NCBI GenBank assembly: GCA_004153385.1
Contig: SDAL01000001.1
Coordinates: 620,001-684,000, forward strand
DNA: 64,000 nucleotides
Direction of reading: 5' to 3'
Source: Paracoccaceae bacterium
Lineage (GTDB): Bacteria; Pseudomonadota; Alphaproteobacteria; Rhodobacterales; Rhodobacteraceae
Shown here in pieces: positions 1 to 7,873 of the stretch (within the stretch, counting starts at the first letter, position 1; every line of letters starts with the position of its first letter). A program made the translations under genes and the position numbers. Under the pieces are notes generated by a model, which worked only from the letters and a program-made list of their open reading frames with translations, had not been told where the DNA came from and did not search any database.

Positions 1-1
1 A

Positions 2-691
<690 letters not shown>

Positions 692-692
692 A

Positions 693-2783
693 ATGGCGGG
701 ACGTCCTGAAATTCTGTTTCCACTGTTTGGCGCGTTGGAAAGCCTGCCGGGGATCGGCCCCAAGCTTGCACAGACAATGGCCGCATCGGGGATCGACAAA
801 CCGCGCGATCTGCTGTTCACCTTGCCCCACAGCGTGATTGATCGACGTCCGGTGCCAACGGTTCAGGGGCTGGGACATGGACAGATCGTCACGGTTGAGG
901 TGCGCGTCTTGCGCCACCACAGGGCCGCGCGTTCGGGCGCGCCCTCGCGCGTGGTCGTTGAGGATGCCCAGACCGAGCTGACGCTGGTGTTCTTTCGCGG
1001 GTCCGACCAGTGGCTTGAACGCCAGCTGCCGGTGGGCGCGCAGCGGCTGGTTTCCGGCAAGATCGAATTTTATGACGGGCGTGCGCAAATCGTGCATCCC
1101 GATTACATCGTCCCCCCTGAGGACGTCGATCAGCTGCCGCGGTTCGAGCCGGTGTACCCCTTGACCCAAGGCGTCAGCCAGAAGGTGATGAGCAAAGCCA
1201 CCCAAGGCGGACTTGCGCGGCTGCCCGCGCTTGAGGAGTGGATTGATCCGGGCGTGATGAAACGCGAGGCGTGGCCGGCGTGGGGGGACGCGCTTCATCA
1301 GGCCCATGCGCCACAACATCAGGCCGATTGTGCACCGGATGCACCTGCGCGTGCGCGACTGGCGTATGACGAGTTGTTTGCCCATCAGTTGACGCTGGCG
1401 CTTGCGCGCAGGTCCGTCAGGCGCAAGGCGGGGCGTGCCACACGTGGCGACGGGCGTATTTCAACACGGGTGATGGGGGCATTGCCCTATACCCCGACGG
1501 GGGCACAATCGCGCGCCCTGTCACAGATCCGCGATGACATGGCCCAACCCCAGCGTATGAACCGGCTGTTGCAAGGCGATGTGGGCTCGGGCAAAACCCT
1601 TGTGGCCCTGCTTTCTATGGTAACGGCTGTTGAGGCGGGCGGGCAGGCTGTGATGATGGCGCCTACAGAAATCCTCGCACGTCAGCACTTTGAAAGCCTT
1701 GCGCCACTTGCCCAGCAGGCCGGTTTGAATATTGCGGTTCTGACAGGGCGCGACAAAGGGGCTGATCGGGCCGCCAAGCTGGCCGATCTGGCGCAAGGTC
1801 GCATCGATATGTTGCTGGGCACCCATGCCGTCTTCCAAAAAGACGTTCATTTCCATGATCTGCGGTTGGTGATTATTGATGAACAGCACCGCTTTGGTGT
1901 GGCTCAACGCATGGAGTTGGGCGCCAAGGGGCGCGCCGTCGATATACTTGTGATGACTGCCACGCCGATCCCGCGCTCTCTCGCGCTGACGCAATATGGG
2001 GATATGGATGTCTCGGTATTGGATGAAAAGCCGCCCGGACGCCAACCGGTTAAAACGGCGTTGATATCCACCGAGCGTCTGGAGGAGGTGGTGGCCCACC
2101 TCAAGACCGCAGTGGCCGAGGGACGTCAGGCCTATTGGGTCTGTCCGCTGGTGGAGGAAAGCGAACGCTCCGATCTGCAGTCGGCCGAGGAACGGTTTCG
2201 GTATCTGCGGGCCGCGTTGGGCGATGATGTCGTGACGCTGGTGCACGGACAGATGCCGCCGTCGGAAAAAGACGCGGCGATGGCAGATTTTGCCGGTGGC
2301 ACACGCCGTGTTCTTGTGGCCACCACTGTGATCGAGGTGGGGGTGAATGTGCCCAATGCCTCGATTATGGTGATCGAGCGGGCCGAGAGTTTCGGGCTGG
2401 CCCAGCTGCACCAACTGCGCGGGCGGGTCGGGCGGGGATCGGCTGCGTCAACTTGCTTGTTGATGTACCGCGCACCGTTGACAGAAAGTGGCGAGCGGCG
2501 GCTCAAGGTATTGCGCGATAGCGAAGACGGATTCCGCATTGCCGAAGAAGACCTTGCGCTGCGTGGCGCAGGCGACATGATCGGCACGGCGCAATCGGGG
2601 TTGCCACGGTTTCTCGTGGCCGATCTGGAGCGACAAGCAAACCTGATGGCGGTGGCACAAACCGATGCCCGTGCGCTTTTGGAACGCGATCCCGACCTGC
2701 AGACACCGCGCGGAGTGGCTGCGAGGGGGCTGCTGTGGTTAATGCAACAGGATCAGGCCATCCGGCTCATTACGGTAGGGTAA
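693..2783 (+). CDS. recG: ATP-dependent DNA helicase RecG
   Basis: 696 residues, normal length for RecG, which reverses stalled replication forks and branch-migrates Holliday junctions. The N-terminal wedge/OB region (residues about 1-260) precedes a superfamily 2 helicase core: Walker A GDVGSGKT near residue 290, DEQH box (VIIDEQHRFGV) near 394, motif III MTATPIPRS, and motif VI QLRGRVGRG near 570. The C-terminal GAGDMIGTAQSG segment is the typical RecG tail. The ATG at 693 directly follows the ligA stop; a GTG at 660 would only add 11 unrelated residues inside ligA. Very confident. Confidence 0.98.
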   Translation: MAGRPEILFPLFGALESLPGIGPKLAQTMAASGIDKPRDLLFTLPHSVIDRRPVPTVQGLGHGQIVTVEVRVLRHHRAARSGAPSRVVVEDAQTELTLVFFRGSDQWLERQLPVGAQRLVSGKIEFYDGRAQIVHPDYIVPPEDVDQLPRFEPVYPLTQGVSQKVMSKATQGGLARLPALEEWIDPGVMKREAWPAWGDALHQAHAPQHQADCAPDAPARARLAYDELFAHQLTLALARRSVRRKAGRATRGDGRISTRVMGALPYTPTGAQSRALSQIRDDMAQPQRMNRLLQGDVGSGKTLVALLSMVTAVEAGGQAVMMAPTEILARQHFESLAPLAQQAGLNIAVLTGRDKGADRAAKLADLAQGRIDMLLGTHAVFQKDVHFHDLRLVIIDEQHRFGVAQRMELGAKGRAVDILVMTATPIPRSLALTQYGDMDVSVLDEKPPGRQPVKTALISTERLEEVVAHLKTAVAEGRQAYWVCPLVEESERSDLQSAEERFRYLRAALGDDVVTLVHGQMPPSEKDAAMADFAGGTRRVLVATTVIEVGVNVPNASIMVIERAESFGLAQLHQLRGRVGRGSAASTCLLMYRAPLTESGERRLKVLRDSEDGFRIAEEDLALRGAGDMIGTAQSGLPRFLVADLERQANLMAVAQTDARALLERDPDLQTPRGVAARGLLWLMQQDQAIRLITVG

Positions 2784-2790
2784 CCACAAA

Positions 2791-2816
2791 GTTCTTAAAA
2801 TGTTCTTTACATGTTC
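2791..2816 (+). promoter_or_regulatory. Two overlapping LexA (SOS) boxes, GTTC-N7-GTTC-N7-GTTC
   Basis: Three GTTC half-sites at 2791, 2802 and 2813 are each separated by exactly 7 bases, giving two overlapping copies of the direct repeat known as the LexA box of Alphaproteobacteria. They sit 48 bases upstream of the small ORF at 2865 and just after recG, so the target should be the small ORF. The spacing and half-sites are seen directly; LexA binding is inferred. Confidence 0.8.
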
Positions 2817-2864
2817 TCAAAAAAATGAGAACAAAAGAGCAACGAAGGAACAGGAGGTTGCCAG

Positions 2865-2981
2865 ATGCTACAGAAGATCGGAAATATTCTTGCAAAAGAC
2901 GGTGTTATTGCGGATTTGCTCGGTGCTGTCTCTATCTGCGTGACCTTCCTCGGGCTCCTTTGTTTGCCGGGTCTTTTGTAA
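2865..2981 (+). CDS. 38-aa single-pass membrane peptide, probably SOS-induced
   Basis: ATG at 2865 has a consensus Shine-Dalgarno (AGGAGG at 2852-2857) and the frame runs 38 codons to TAA at 2979-2981, with a strong terminator 126 bases further on. The product has a short charged N-terminus (MLQKIGNILAKDG) and one hydrophobic segment over roughly residues 18-38, ending LPGLL. No family motif is recognised. With tandem LexA boxes upstream, it resembles in size, topology and regulation the SOS-induced small inner-membrane division inhibitors such as Caulobacter SidA, but there is no sequence identity I can point to. It is too short for ordinary gene finders and easily missed. Confidence 0.72.
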   Translation: MLQKIGNILAKDGVIADLLGAVSICVTFLGLLCLPGLL

Positions 2982-3107
2982 AGCCCCATGCCTGCCTTGC
3001 GCCCGCATGGTCGCACTGTCCCCGCGACCAAGCCGGTGCACGCTATGTCCGAACTGGCAGAGTGTTCGACATAGCCACGCATTGGAATTTGGGCGCAGCC
3101 CAACTTG

Positions 3108-3134
3108 CCGCCATCTTCGGATGGCGGTTTTTTT
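3108..3134 (+). terminator. Rho-independent terminator with UUCG tetraloop
   Basis: CCGCCATC / GATGGCGG form a perfect 8-bp stem closed by TTCG and followed by seven T. It ends the short transcript of the SOS-linked peptide gene and lies just before the convergent NifU-like gene. Confidence 0.93.
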
Positions 3135-3162
3135 AATTTTAGTAAAAAGAGGGGCGGCTATT

Positions 3163-3606
3163 TTAAGTCGATGGCAAATCAGCCGCATCCAGCGCCGTGA
3201 TCGTGGCCTCAGGCGCCAGCATGATGGACCCGTGACGATTGGGGTATTCACGCGCGGCGGTCAGGACCTCATACTCCCCGAACGGCGCATCCGGCACAGG
3301 TCCGCCCTTTAACATTGCGCGCAGTTGATCGCGCAATATGACGATTTGCTCTTTTGTGCGGCCAACAACCATCGCGCCAAAAATCGCGGCCGAGGCCTGA
3401 CCCAGCGCGCAGGCTCGAATATCTTGCGCGTAATCCGTGACAACACCCTTTTCAACCAGCAGATCGACGGTGATGGTAGAGCCGCAAAGGGGCGCGCGCC
3501 GTGTGGCGGAGTTGGTCACATGTGGGAGGGGGGCGGTTTTCGGCATATCAGCGGCCAGCGCCAAAATTCGTTCCGAATACAGCCTGAACAAATCGCTGTC
3601 GCTCAT
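3163..3606 (-). CDS. NifU/IscU-like iron-sulfur cluster assembly scaffold protein
   Basis: 147 residues, about the size of an IscU/NifU N-terminal domain, which assembles Fe-S clusters on three conserved cysteines before transfer to apoproteins. The first two are visible: Cys41 in APLCGST and Cys66 in IRACALGQASA. The region where the third is expected (after PNRHGS) has no cysteine. The start MSDSD at 3606 is chosen because upstream codons are unlike coding sequence. It converges on the terminator at 3108 and diverges from hisI with about 60 bases between them. The fold call is confident; scaffold activity without the third cysteine is uncertain. Confidence 0.85.
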   Translation of the reverse strand: MSDSDLFRLYSERILALAADMPKTAPLPHVTNSATRRAPLCGSTITVDLLVEKGVVTDYAQDIRACALGQASAAIFGAMVVGRTKEQIVILRDQLRAMLKGGPVPDAPFGEYEVLTAAREYPNRHGSIMLAPEATITALDAADLPST

Positions 3607-3669
3607 GGTCTTTCCCCTTGCCGTTGTTCCAGTTAAATAGGGGCCATCCCATAAAGAGGAAAGCCCCCG

Positions 3670-4029
3670 ATGCCTTTTGATCCCGCAAGTTTGAAATTTG
3701 ATGCGGCCGGATTGATCCCCGCCATTGCGCAAGACGCGCAAAATGGCGATGTTTTGATGATGGCATGGATGAATGCGCAAAGCATTGAGCGGACATTGGA
3801 AACCGGAAGGGTCACATACTGGTCACGCTCGCGCCAATCGTTCTGGGCCAAGGGCGAAAGCTCCGGTCACGTACAGACCTTGATCGAAATGCGGATTGAC
3901 TGTGATCGCGATTGTCTGCTGCTGAAGGTCGAACAGGCCGGCCCCGCGTGCCACACGAACCGGCGCAGCTGCTTTTATACCGCCGTGCGCGACGGGACAG
4001 AGGTCGAGATACTCAAGCCAATAGAATGA
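3670..4029 (+). CDS. hisI: Phosphoribosyl-AMP cyclohydrolase HisI
   Basis: 119 residues, matching the free-standing HisI form rather than the HisI-HisE fusion. It opens the adenine ring of phosphoribosyl-AMP, the third step of histidine synthesis, in the cytoplasm. Diagnostic segments are DVLMMAWMN, the EMRIDCDRDC metal-binding stretch, and the C-terminal GPACHTNRRSCFY, whose cysteines bind zinc. It has no other his genes beside it here and faces ohr convergently across a hairpin. An SD-like AGAGGAAAG precedes the ATG. Confidence 0.97.
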   Translation: MPFDPASLKFDAAGLIPAIAQDAQNGDVLMMAWMNAQSIERTLETGRVTYWSRSRQSFWAKGESSGHVQTLIEMRIDCDRDCLLLKVEQAGPACHTNRRSCFYTAVRDGTEVEILKPIE

Positions 4030-4030
4030 T

Positions 4031-4061
4031 GCCTCCGGAGCAGATCCGTTGCTCCGAAGGC
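4031..4061. terminator. Hairpin between convergent hisI and ohr
   Basis: GCCTCCGGAGCA pairs with TGCTCCGAAGGC (12 bp, one mismatch) around a 7-base loop. It begins one base after the hisI stop and ends 10 bases before the ohr stop, so it could end both transcripts. There is no T-run on either side, so factor-independent termination is not certain. Confidence 0.55.
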
Positions 4062-4071
4062 GTCCGCTCGA

Positions 4072-4506
4072 TCAGCTTTCCACAACAGTGAGCGTCACCT
4101 CGATATTTCCTCGTGTCGCATGGCTGTAAGGGCATACCTTGTGACCAGCCTCTGCCAATGCCAGGGCTGCATCATGCGCGACACCGGGAATAATTGCCTC
4201 CAGAGCGACTGTCAGTTCAAAGCCTCCATCTTCGCGTGGGCCGATCCCGACTGTCGCCCGGGCGCTTAGATCCGTGGGGGGACGGGGTAGGGATTTGTCC
4301 TGACTTGCGGCGTATTTCATCGCGCCGATATAGCAAGCCGCATAGCCGGCGGCAAAAAGTTGCTCCGGGTTGTTACCTTGGCCGGTTCCGCCCATTTCTT
4401 TGGGCACTGCGAGCGTAAGATCAAGCGCGTTATCAGATGTGCTAACACGGCCATCACGTCCGCCGGTGGCCTGCGCGGTGGTGGTGTAGACTGGTTTGAT
4501 CGACAT
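4072..4506 (-). CDS. ohr: Organic hydroperoxide resistance protein Ohr (OsmC superfamily)
   Basis: 144 residues, normal for Ohr, a thiol peroxidase that reduces organic and lipid hydroperoxides in the cytoplasm. The two catalytic cysteines are in their family contexts: Cys58 in FAAGYAACYIGAMKYAA and Cys125 in HKVCPYSHATRGNIEVTL. The start at 4506 (MSIKP) sits close to a 16-bp perfect palindrome at 4534, which suits OhrR-type repression. No MarR-family ohrR gene is present in the window, so a regulator, if any, is elsewhere. Confidence 0.96.
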   Translation of the reverse strand: MSIKPVYTTTAQATGGRDGRVSTSDNALDLTLAVPKEMGGTGQGNNPEQLFAAGYAACYIGAMKYAASQDKSLPRPPTDLSARATVGIGPREDGGFELTVALEAIIPGVAHDAALALAEAGHKVCPYSHATRGNIEVTLTVVES

Positions 4507-4533
4507 GGGATGTCCTTTTAATTGATAGCAATT

Positions 4534-4549
4534 ATATTGTGCACAATAT
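4534..4549. promoter_or_regulatory. Perfect 16-bp palindrome upstream of ohr, candidate OhrR operator
   Basis: ATATTGTGCACAATAT is fully self-complementary and lies 28-43 bases upstream of the ohr start codon, where a promoter should be. OhrR/MarR-type regulators bind AT-rich palindromes of this kind at ohr promoters. The palindrome is seen; the regulator is inferred. Confidence 0.65.
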
Positions 4550-4758
4550 GATAGGCCATCCTCAAACGCGTACAAGGCCCATAGTGGATAGGCTTATTAC
4601 TGTCGGGCTTGTGGGTCTTCCAGTTTATTAAATATATTTAAAACATAAGCTTACATAAGTTTCTTGATGCTTTGCATCATATCTTTCCAAAGCTTTCGGA
4701 TATTGGGCAGCATACATGCAAACGTGAACCGGCTGAACCATCACCTGCAGTTTGCACA

Positions 4759-5613
4759 CTAAAGTCCCAATAAAGAACGAATTTCGGGCACCGTGTATCC
4801 ATCTTCCCGATATCTCGCAATCGCACGTGCATCATCCCGTTTGGCCAACCGTTTTCCGTTGGCATCGCGAACAAGATCGTGATGATGGTACGTCGGTGTG
4901 GGAAGATTAAGAAGGTACTGCAAAAGCCGCTGAAGCGGTGTCGCCTCAGCCAGATCCGCACCGCGCACCACATGGGTTACATTCTGGGCAGCATCATCAA
5001 CAACAACCGATAGATGGTAAGCTGCGGCTCTGGTATCTTTTCGCAACAGCACCACATCCCCGTGTGATGCCAAAAGCGTTTCCGGAACAATGCGATGAAT
5101 CACGGATTGGCCTGTGCCTGTCTCCTGCCAATCAAGCACCTCCGTATTCAACACTGCAACTGCTGCGGACAGGTTAAGGCGCACTGCATCGCCTGGCCCG
5201 GGGTGGTCTCCGGTGCGGTGGCGGCACGTGCCCGGATACACAGGCGGCGCTGTTGCACCTTCTTGCGGTGCTGATAGTGCGGCCTGAATATCACGACGCG
5301 TGCAATTGCAAGGATAGGCAAGCCCGCGTCGCAAAAGCTCATCTATTACAGCGTGATAAACATCGAACCTATCAGAAAGCTTCAACACAGGTATTGGCCA
5401 GGACAGCCCCAACCAGTGCAAATCACGATAAAGCGCAGTTTCATATTCCGGGCGGCAACGCTGTGTATCGTTATCTTCAACGCGAAGCAGGAACTCGCCT
5501 TGGGCTGAGCGCGCCAATTCCCACGCCGTGAAAGCCGAATAGGCATGGCCAAGATGCAAAAGCCCCGTGGGCGACGGTGCGAAACGGGTTATCAGCTTTG
5601 AAGTCGGAGCCAT
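4759..5613 (-). CDS. gluQ: Glutamyl-Q tRNA(Asp) synthetase (GluQRS)
   Basis: 284 residues, the length of GluRS paralogues that lack the anticodon-binding domain. The enzyme attaches glutamate to the queuosine base of tRNA-Asp. Visible are the class I start [18 protein letters not shown] (HIGH motif), the zinc-binding CNC pair in [11 protein letters not shown] with a later cysteine in YPGTCRHR, and the KMSKS-like KRLAKRDDA near the end. The start overlaps the trmFO stop by 22 bases, so the two tRNA-modification genes form one leftward operon and are probably translationally coupled. Confidence 0.95.
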   Translation of the reverse strand: MAPTSKLITRFAPSPTGLLHLGHAYSAFTAWELARSAQGEFLLRVEDNDTQRCRPEYETALYRDLHWLGLSWPIPVLKLSDRFDVYHAVIDELLRRGLAYPCNCTRRDIQAALSAPQEGATAPPVYPGTCRHRTGDHPGPGDAVRLNLSAAVAVLNTEVLDWQETGTGQSVIHRIVPETLLASHGDVVLLRKDTRAAAYHLSVVVDDAAQNVTHVVRGADLAEATPLQRLLQYLLNLPTPTYHHHDLVRDANGKRLAKRDDARAIARYREDGYTVPEIRSLLGL

Positions 5614-6932
5614 TCGCCAAACCGTTCCTTGGCCCGGTCTGTGTAGATTTTGTATCGCTCTTTGCGACCGCGTCGACCACCGCGCGCGTCTACTGGAGGA
5701 AATAGGCCAAAATTGACATTCATAGGCTGGAAGGTTTTTGCATCGGCGCCGCCGGTGATGTGATGCACAAGGCTGCCCATCGCAGTTTCAGGCGAAGGCG
5801 GCGGTAAATCGCGTCCGTGAAGTTCTGCCACAGCCATGCGACCGGCCAAAAGCCCCATTGCCGCGGATTCGACATACCCCTCAACACCCGTAATCTGGCC
5901 GGCAAAGCGGATGTTAGGGCGCGATTTCAACCGCAAACGATCATCGAGCAAGGTGGGCGAGTTCAAGAATGTATTGCGGTGGATGCCACCCAAACGCGCA
6001 AAGCGCGCATTTTGCAGCCCCGGGATGGTGCGCAAGACGTCTGTTTGAGCACCGTATTTCATTTTCGTTTGAAAACCTACGATGTTATACAATGTTCCCA
6101 GTGCGTTATCGCGCCGCAATTGAACAACCGCATAAGCTTTTTCTTCCGGTTTATGGCTGTTGGTCAACCCGACCGGCTTCATCGGCCCGTGGCGCGGGGT
6201 TTCACGACCACGTTCGGCCATCACTTCGATCGGCAAACAGCCATCGAAATACTTGGCCGTCTCACCTTCGTGAAATTCGGTTTTGTCAGCCGCCATCAGC
6301 GCATCGATGAACGCTTCGTACTCTTCTTTGTTCATCGGGCAGTTCAGGTAGGCCGTGCGCTCTTCTTCTGTCTCGCCCTTATCATAACGCGACTGTTTCC
6401 ATGCGATATCCATATCGATACTGTCGAAATAGACGATTGGGGCGATGGCATCGAAAAACGCAAGGCTATCGGCACCGGTTTGGGCGCGGATTGCCTCGGC
6501 CAGCGGGCCGGAGGTCAGTGGGCCGGTCGCAATGATCCAATGGCCGTCCTGCGGCAGCTCCGTTATTTCTTCGTAAGAGGTTTCGATCAACGGATGCGCC
6601 TTCAAGGTCGCCGTCACATCGGCAGAAAACGCATCGCGATCCACAGCCAGTGCGCCGCCGGCGGGCAGGCGGTGGCGGGCGGCATGCTCCATGATCAGCC
6701 CATTGGCTGCACGCATTTCCCAATGCAACAGCCCGACGGCGTTTTGCTCGTCATCATCCGAACGAAACGAGTTGGAGCAGACCATTTCGGCGAAATCGCC
6801 GGTGCGATGTGCGAATGTTTCAACCTTGGGCCGCATTTCGTGAATCACCACGTGAATGCCAGCTTGTGCGGCCTGCCATGCGGCCTCTGATCCGGCCATT
6901 CCGCCGCCGATGATATGGAGTGTCTGTGTCAT
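5592..6932 (-). CDS. trmFO: TrmFO, folate/FAD-dependent tRNA m5U54 methyltransferase
   Basis: 446 residues, normal for TrmFO, which uses methylenetetrahydrofolate and FAD to make ribothymidine-54 in the tRNA T-loop. The N-terminal dinucleotide fold is clear ([15 protein letters not shown]), followed by the family segments [23 protein letters not shown] and [15 protein letters not shown], which include the conserved cysteines. I chose MTQTL at 6932 because the FAD motif should begin within a few residues of the start; the longer frame adds 39 poor codons. It is the first gene of the pair with gluQ. Confidence 0.97.
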   Translation of the reverse strand: MTQTLHIIGGGMAGSEAAWQAAQAGIHVVIHEMRPKVETFAHRTGDFAEMVCSNSFRSDDDEQNAVGLLHWEMRAANGLIMEHAARHRLPAGGALAVDRDAFSADVTATLKAHPLIETSYEEITELPQDGHWIIATGPLTSGPLAEAIRAQTGADSLAFFDAIAPIVYFDSIDMDIAWKQSRYDKGETEEERTAYLNCPMNKEEYEAFIDALMAADKTEFHEGETAKYFDGCLPIEVMAERGRETPRHGPMKPVGLTNSHKPEEKAYAVVQLRRDNALGTLYNIVGFQTKMKYGAQTDVLRTIPGLQNARFARLGGIHRNTFLNSPTLLDDRLRLKSRPNIRFAGQITGVEGYVESAAMGLLAGRMAVAELHGRDLPPPSPETAMGSLVHHITGGADAKTFQPMNVNFGLFPPVDARGGRRGRKERYKIYTDRAKERFGEWLRLQS

Positions 6933-7005
6933 ATGCGCGATGTAGGGGATTGCGTGGTATTTGAAAAGGGATCTTTGGTCGTGAACGACTTGGCCAAGGA
7001 TAAAT

Positions 7006-7036
7006 AGAAAAAGCCACCGGACTACTCCGGTGGCTT
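7006..7036 (-). terminator. Rho-independent terminator of the outer-membrane barrel gene
   Basis: On the minus strand AAGCCACCGGA pairs with TCCGGTGGCTT (11 bp, 4-base loop) and runs into five T. It lies 40 bases after the stop of the barrel gene and upstream of trmFO, insulating the two. Confidence 0.9.
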
Positions 7037-7075
7037 GACGCACGGCCAAAGGGCTTTGTGCTGTTGACCGGTCGA

Positions 7076-7780
7076 TTAGAAGCCGGGGATCAACTCTGCC
7101 AGACCCCGACGCGAGAAGGAGGCATCGCCGCCGCCGAACTCTGCCTTGATGCCCAAGCCGATATAGCTTTCCGCATCGTCGTGGTTCGGATCGACAAAGC
7201 CCAGCTCGCCATTGAGCACATACCCGCCTGCGAGTTTGTAATCGCCGGTCACACCAAAGCGGCGCACGTTGTTGCCGTTATCGATGTCGGCAAAGTCGAA
7301 ACGACCACCCACATCCAGCTGCGGCGTCAGCGGGGTTTTCAGCGACAGGTTGTAGATATCGCTGTCGTTGATGTTGCTATCGCCGTTGGCGCGCGTGTAG
7401 GCGGCTTCGAAATCAACGCCATTCAACTGCGCGCCATATTCCAGGCCGAGAAGATCCACATCCCCTTCGTCCAGGTCTTCAAAACCGGCAAACAGACCGA
7501 ATTTCGAGTAGGGCGTCGCGTTCCAGATCGCGTGCAGACCGGTGGAGTAGCCATCCAGATCGGCGCCATCGCCAAAATGGTTTAGCATCATATCGCCCTG
7601 CATCGCGAATTGGGGTGTAAAGCCCAGTTCCAACTGACCACCGATCGAGGTGCGATTGCCATCTTCGCCGCCAAGATAGTTGTAATGCGACACCCCGACG
7701 GAGGCCCCGTTCACGTCTGCTGCCATCGCGGCGAGCGGCATACCACCGGCAAGGGCCGTCGCTAGGAGAAGTTTGTTCAT
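7076..7780 (-). CDS. Small outer-membrane beta-barrel protein with signal peptide
   Basis: 234 residues. The N-terminus is a classical Sec signal ([20 protein letters not shown], cleavage after AMA). The mature part alternates polar and hydrophobic residues as expected of beta strands, is rich in G, D and N turns, and ends in Phe (IPGF), the outer-membrane insertion signature. It resembles porin-like or OmpA-type 8-strand barrels, but no exact family is recognised. There are two adjacent ATG codons; the second (7780) gives better spacing from AGAAG. It is a single-gene unit with its own terminator, just downstream of gyrA. Barrel architecture is confident; its job is unknown. Confidence 0.8.
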   Translation of the reverse strand: MNKLLLATALAGGMPLAAMAADVNGASVGVSHYNYLGGEDGNRTSIGGQLELGFTPQFAMQGDMMLNHFGDGADLDGYSTGLHAIWNATPYSKFGLFAGFEDLDEGDVDLLGLEYGAQLNGVDFEAAYTRANGDSNINDSDIYNLSLKTPLTPQLDVGGRFDFADIDNGNNVRRFGVTGDYKLAGGYVLNGELGFVDPNHDDAESYIGLGIKAEFGGGDASFSRRGLAELIPGF

Positions 7781-7840
7781 CATGATCTTCTTTTCTGCTC
7801 GATTGTTCCGCCGAGTCGTTGCCCTGACGGAGGAAGTGAT

Positions 7841-7863
7841 CAGGCCGGTGGGATGCCGGCCTG
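7841..7863 (-). terminator. GC-rich hairpin just after gyrA
   Basis: CAGGCCGG / CCGGCCTG, a perfect 8-bp stem with a 7-base loop, begins 11 bases beyond the gyrA stop. It lacks a T-run, so it may be a processing or stabilising stem rather than a true terminator. Confidence 0.45.
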
Positions 7864-7873
7864 AATGCGGGTG

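Noticed and set aside
4665-4679. TGATGC-TTT-GCATCA inverted repeat between ohr and gluQ
   Set aside because: Short, no T-run on the gluQ side, and no clear placement as operator or terminator.
5817-6890. 357-codon plus-strand frame opposite trmFO
   Set aside because: Shadow frame; trmFO motifs lie on the minus strand.
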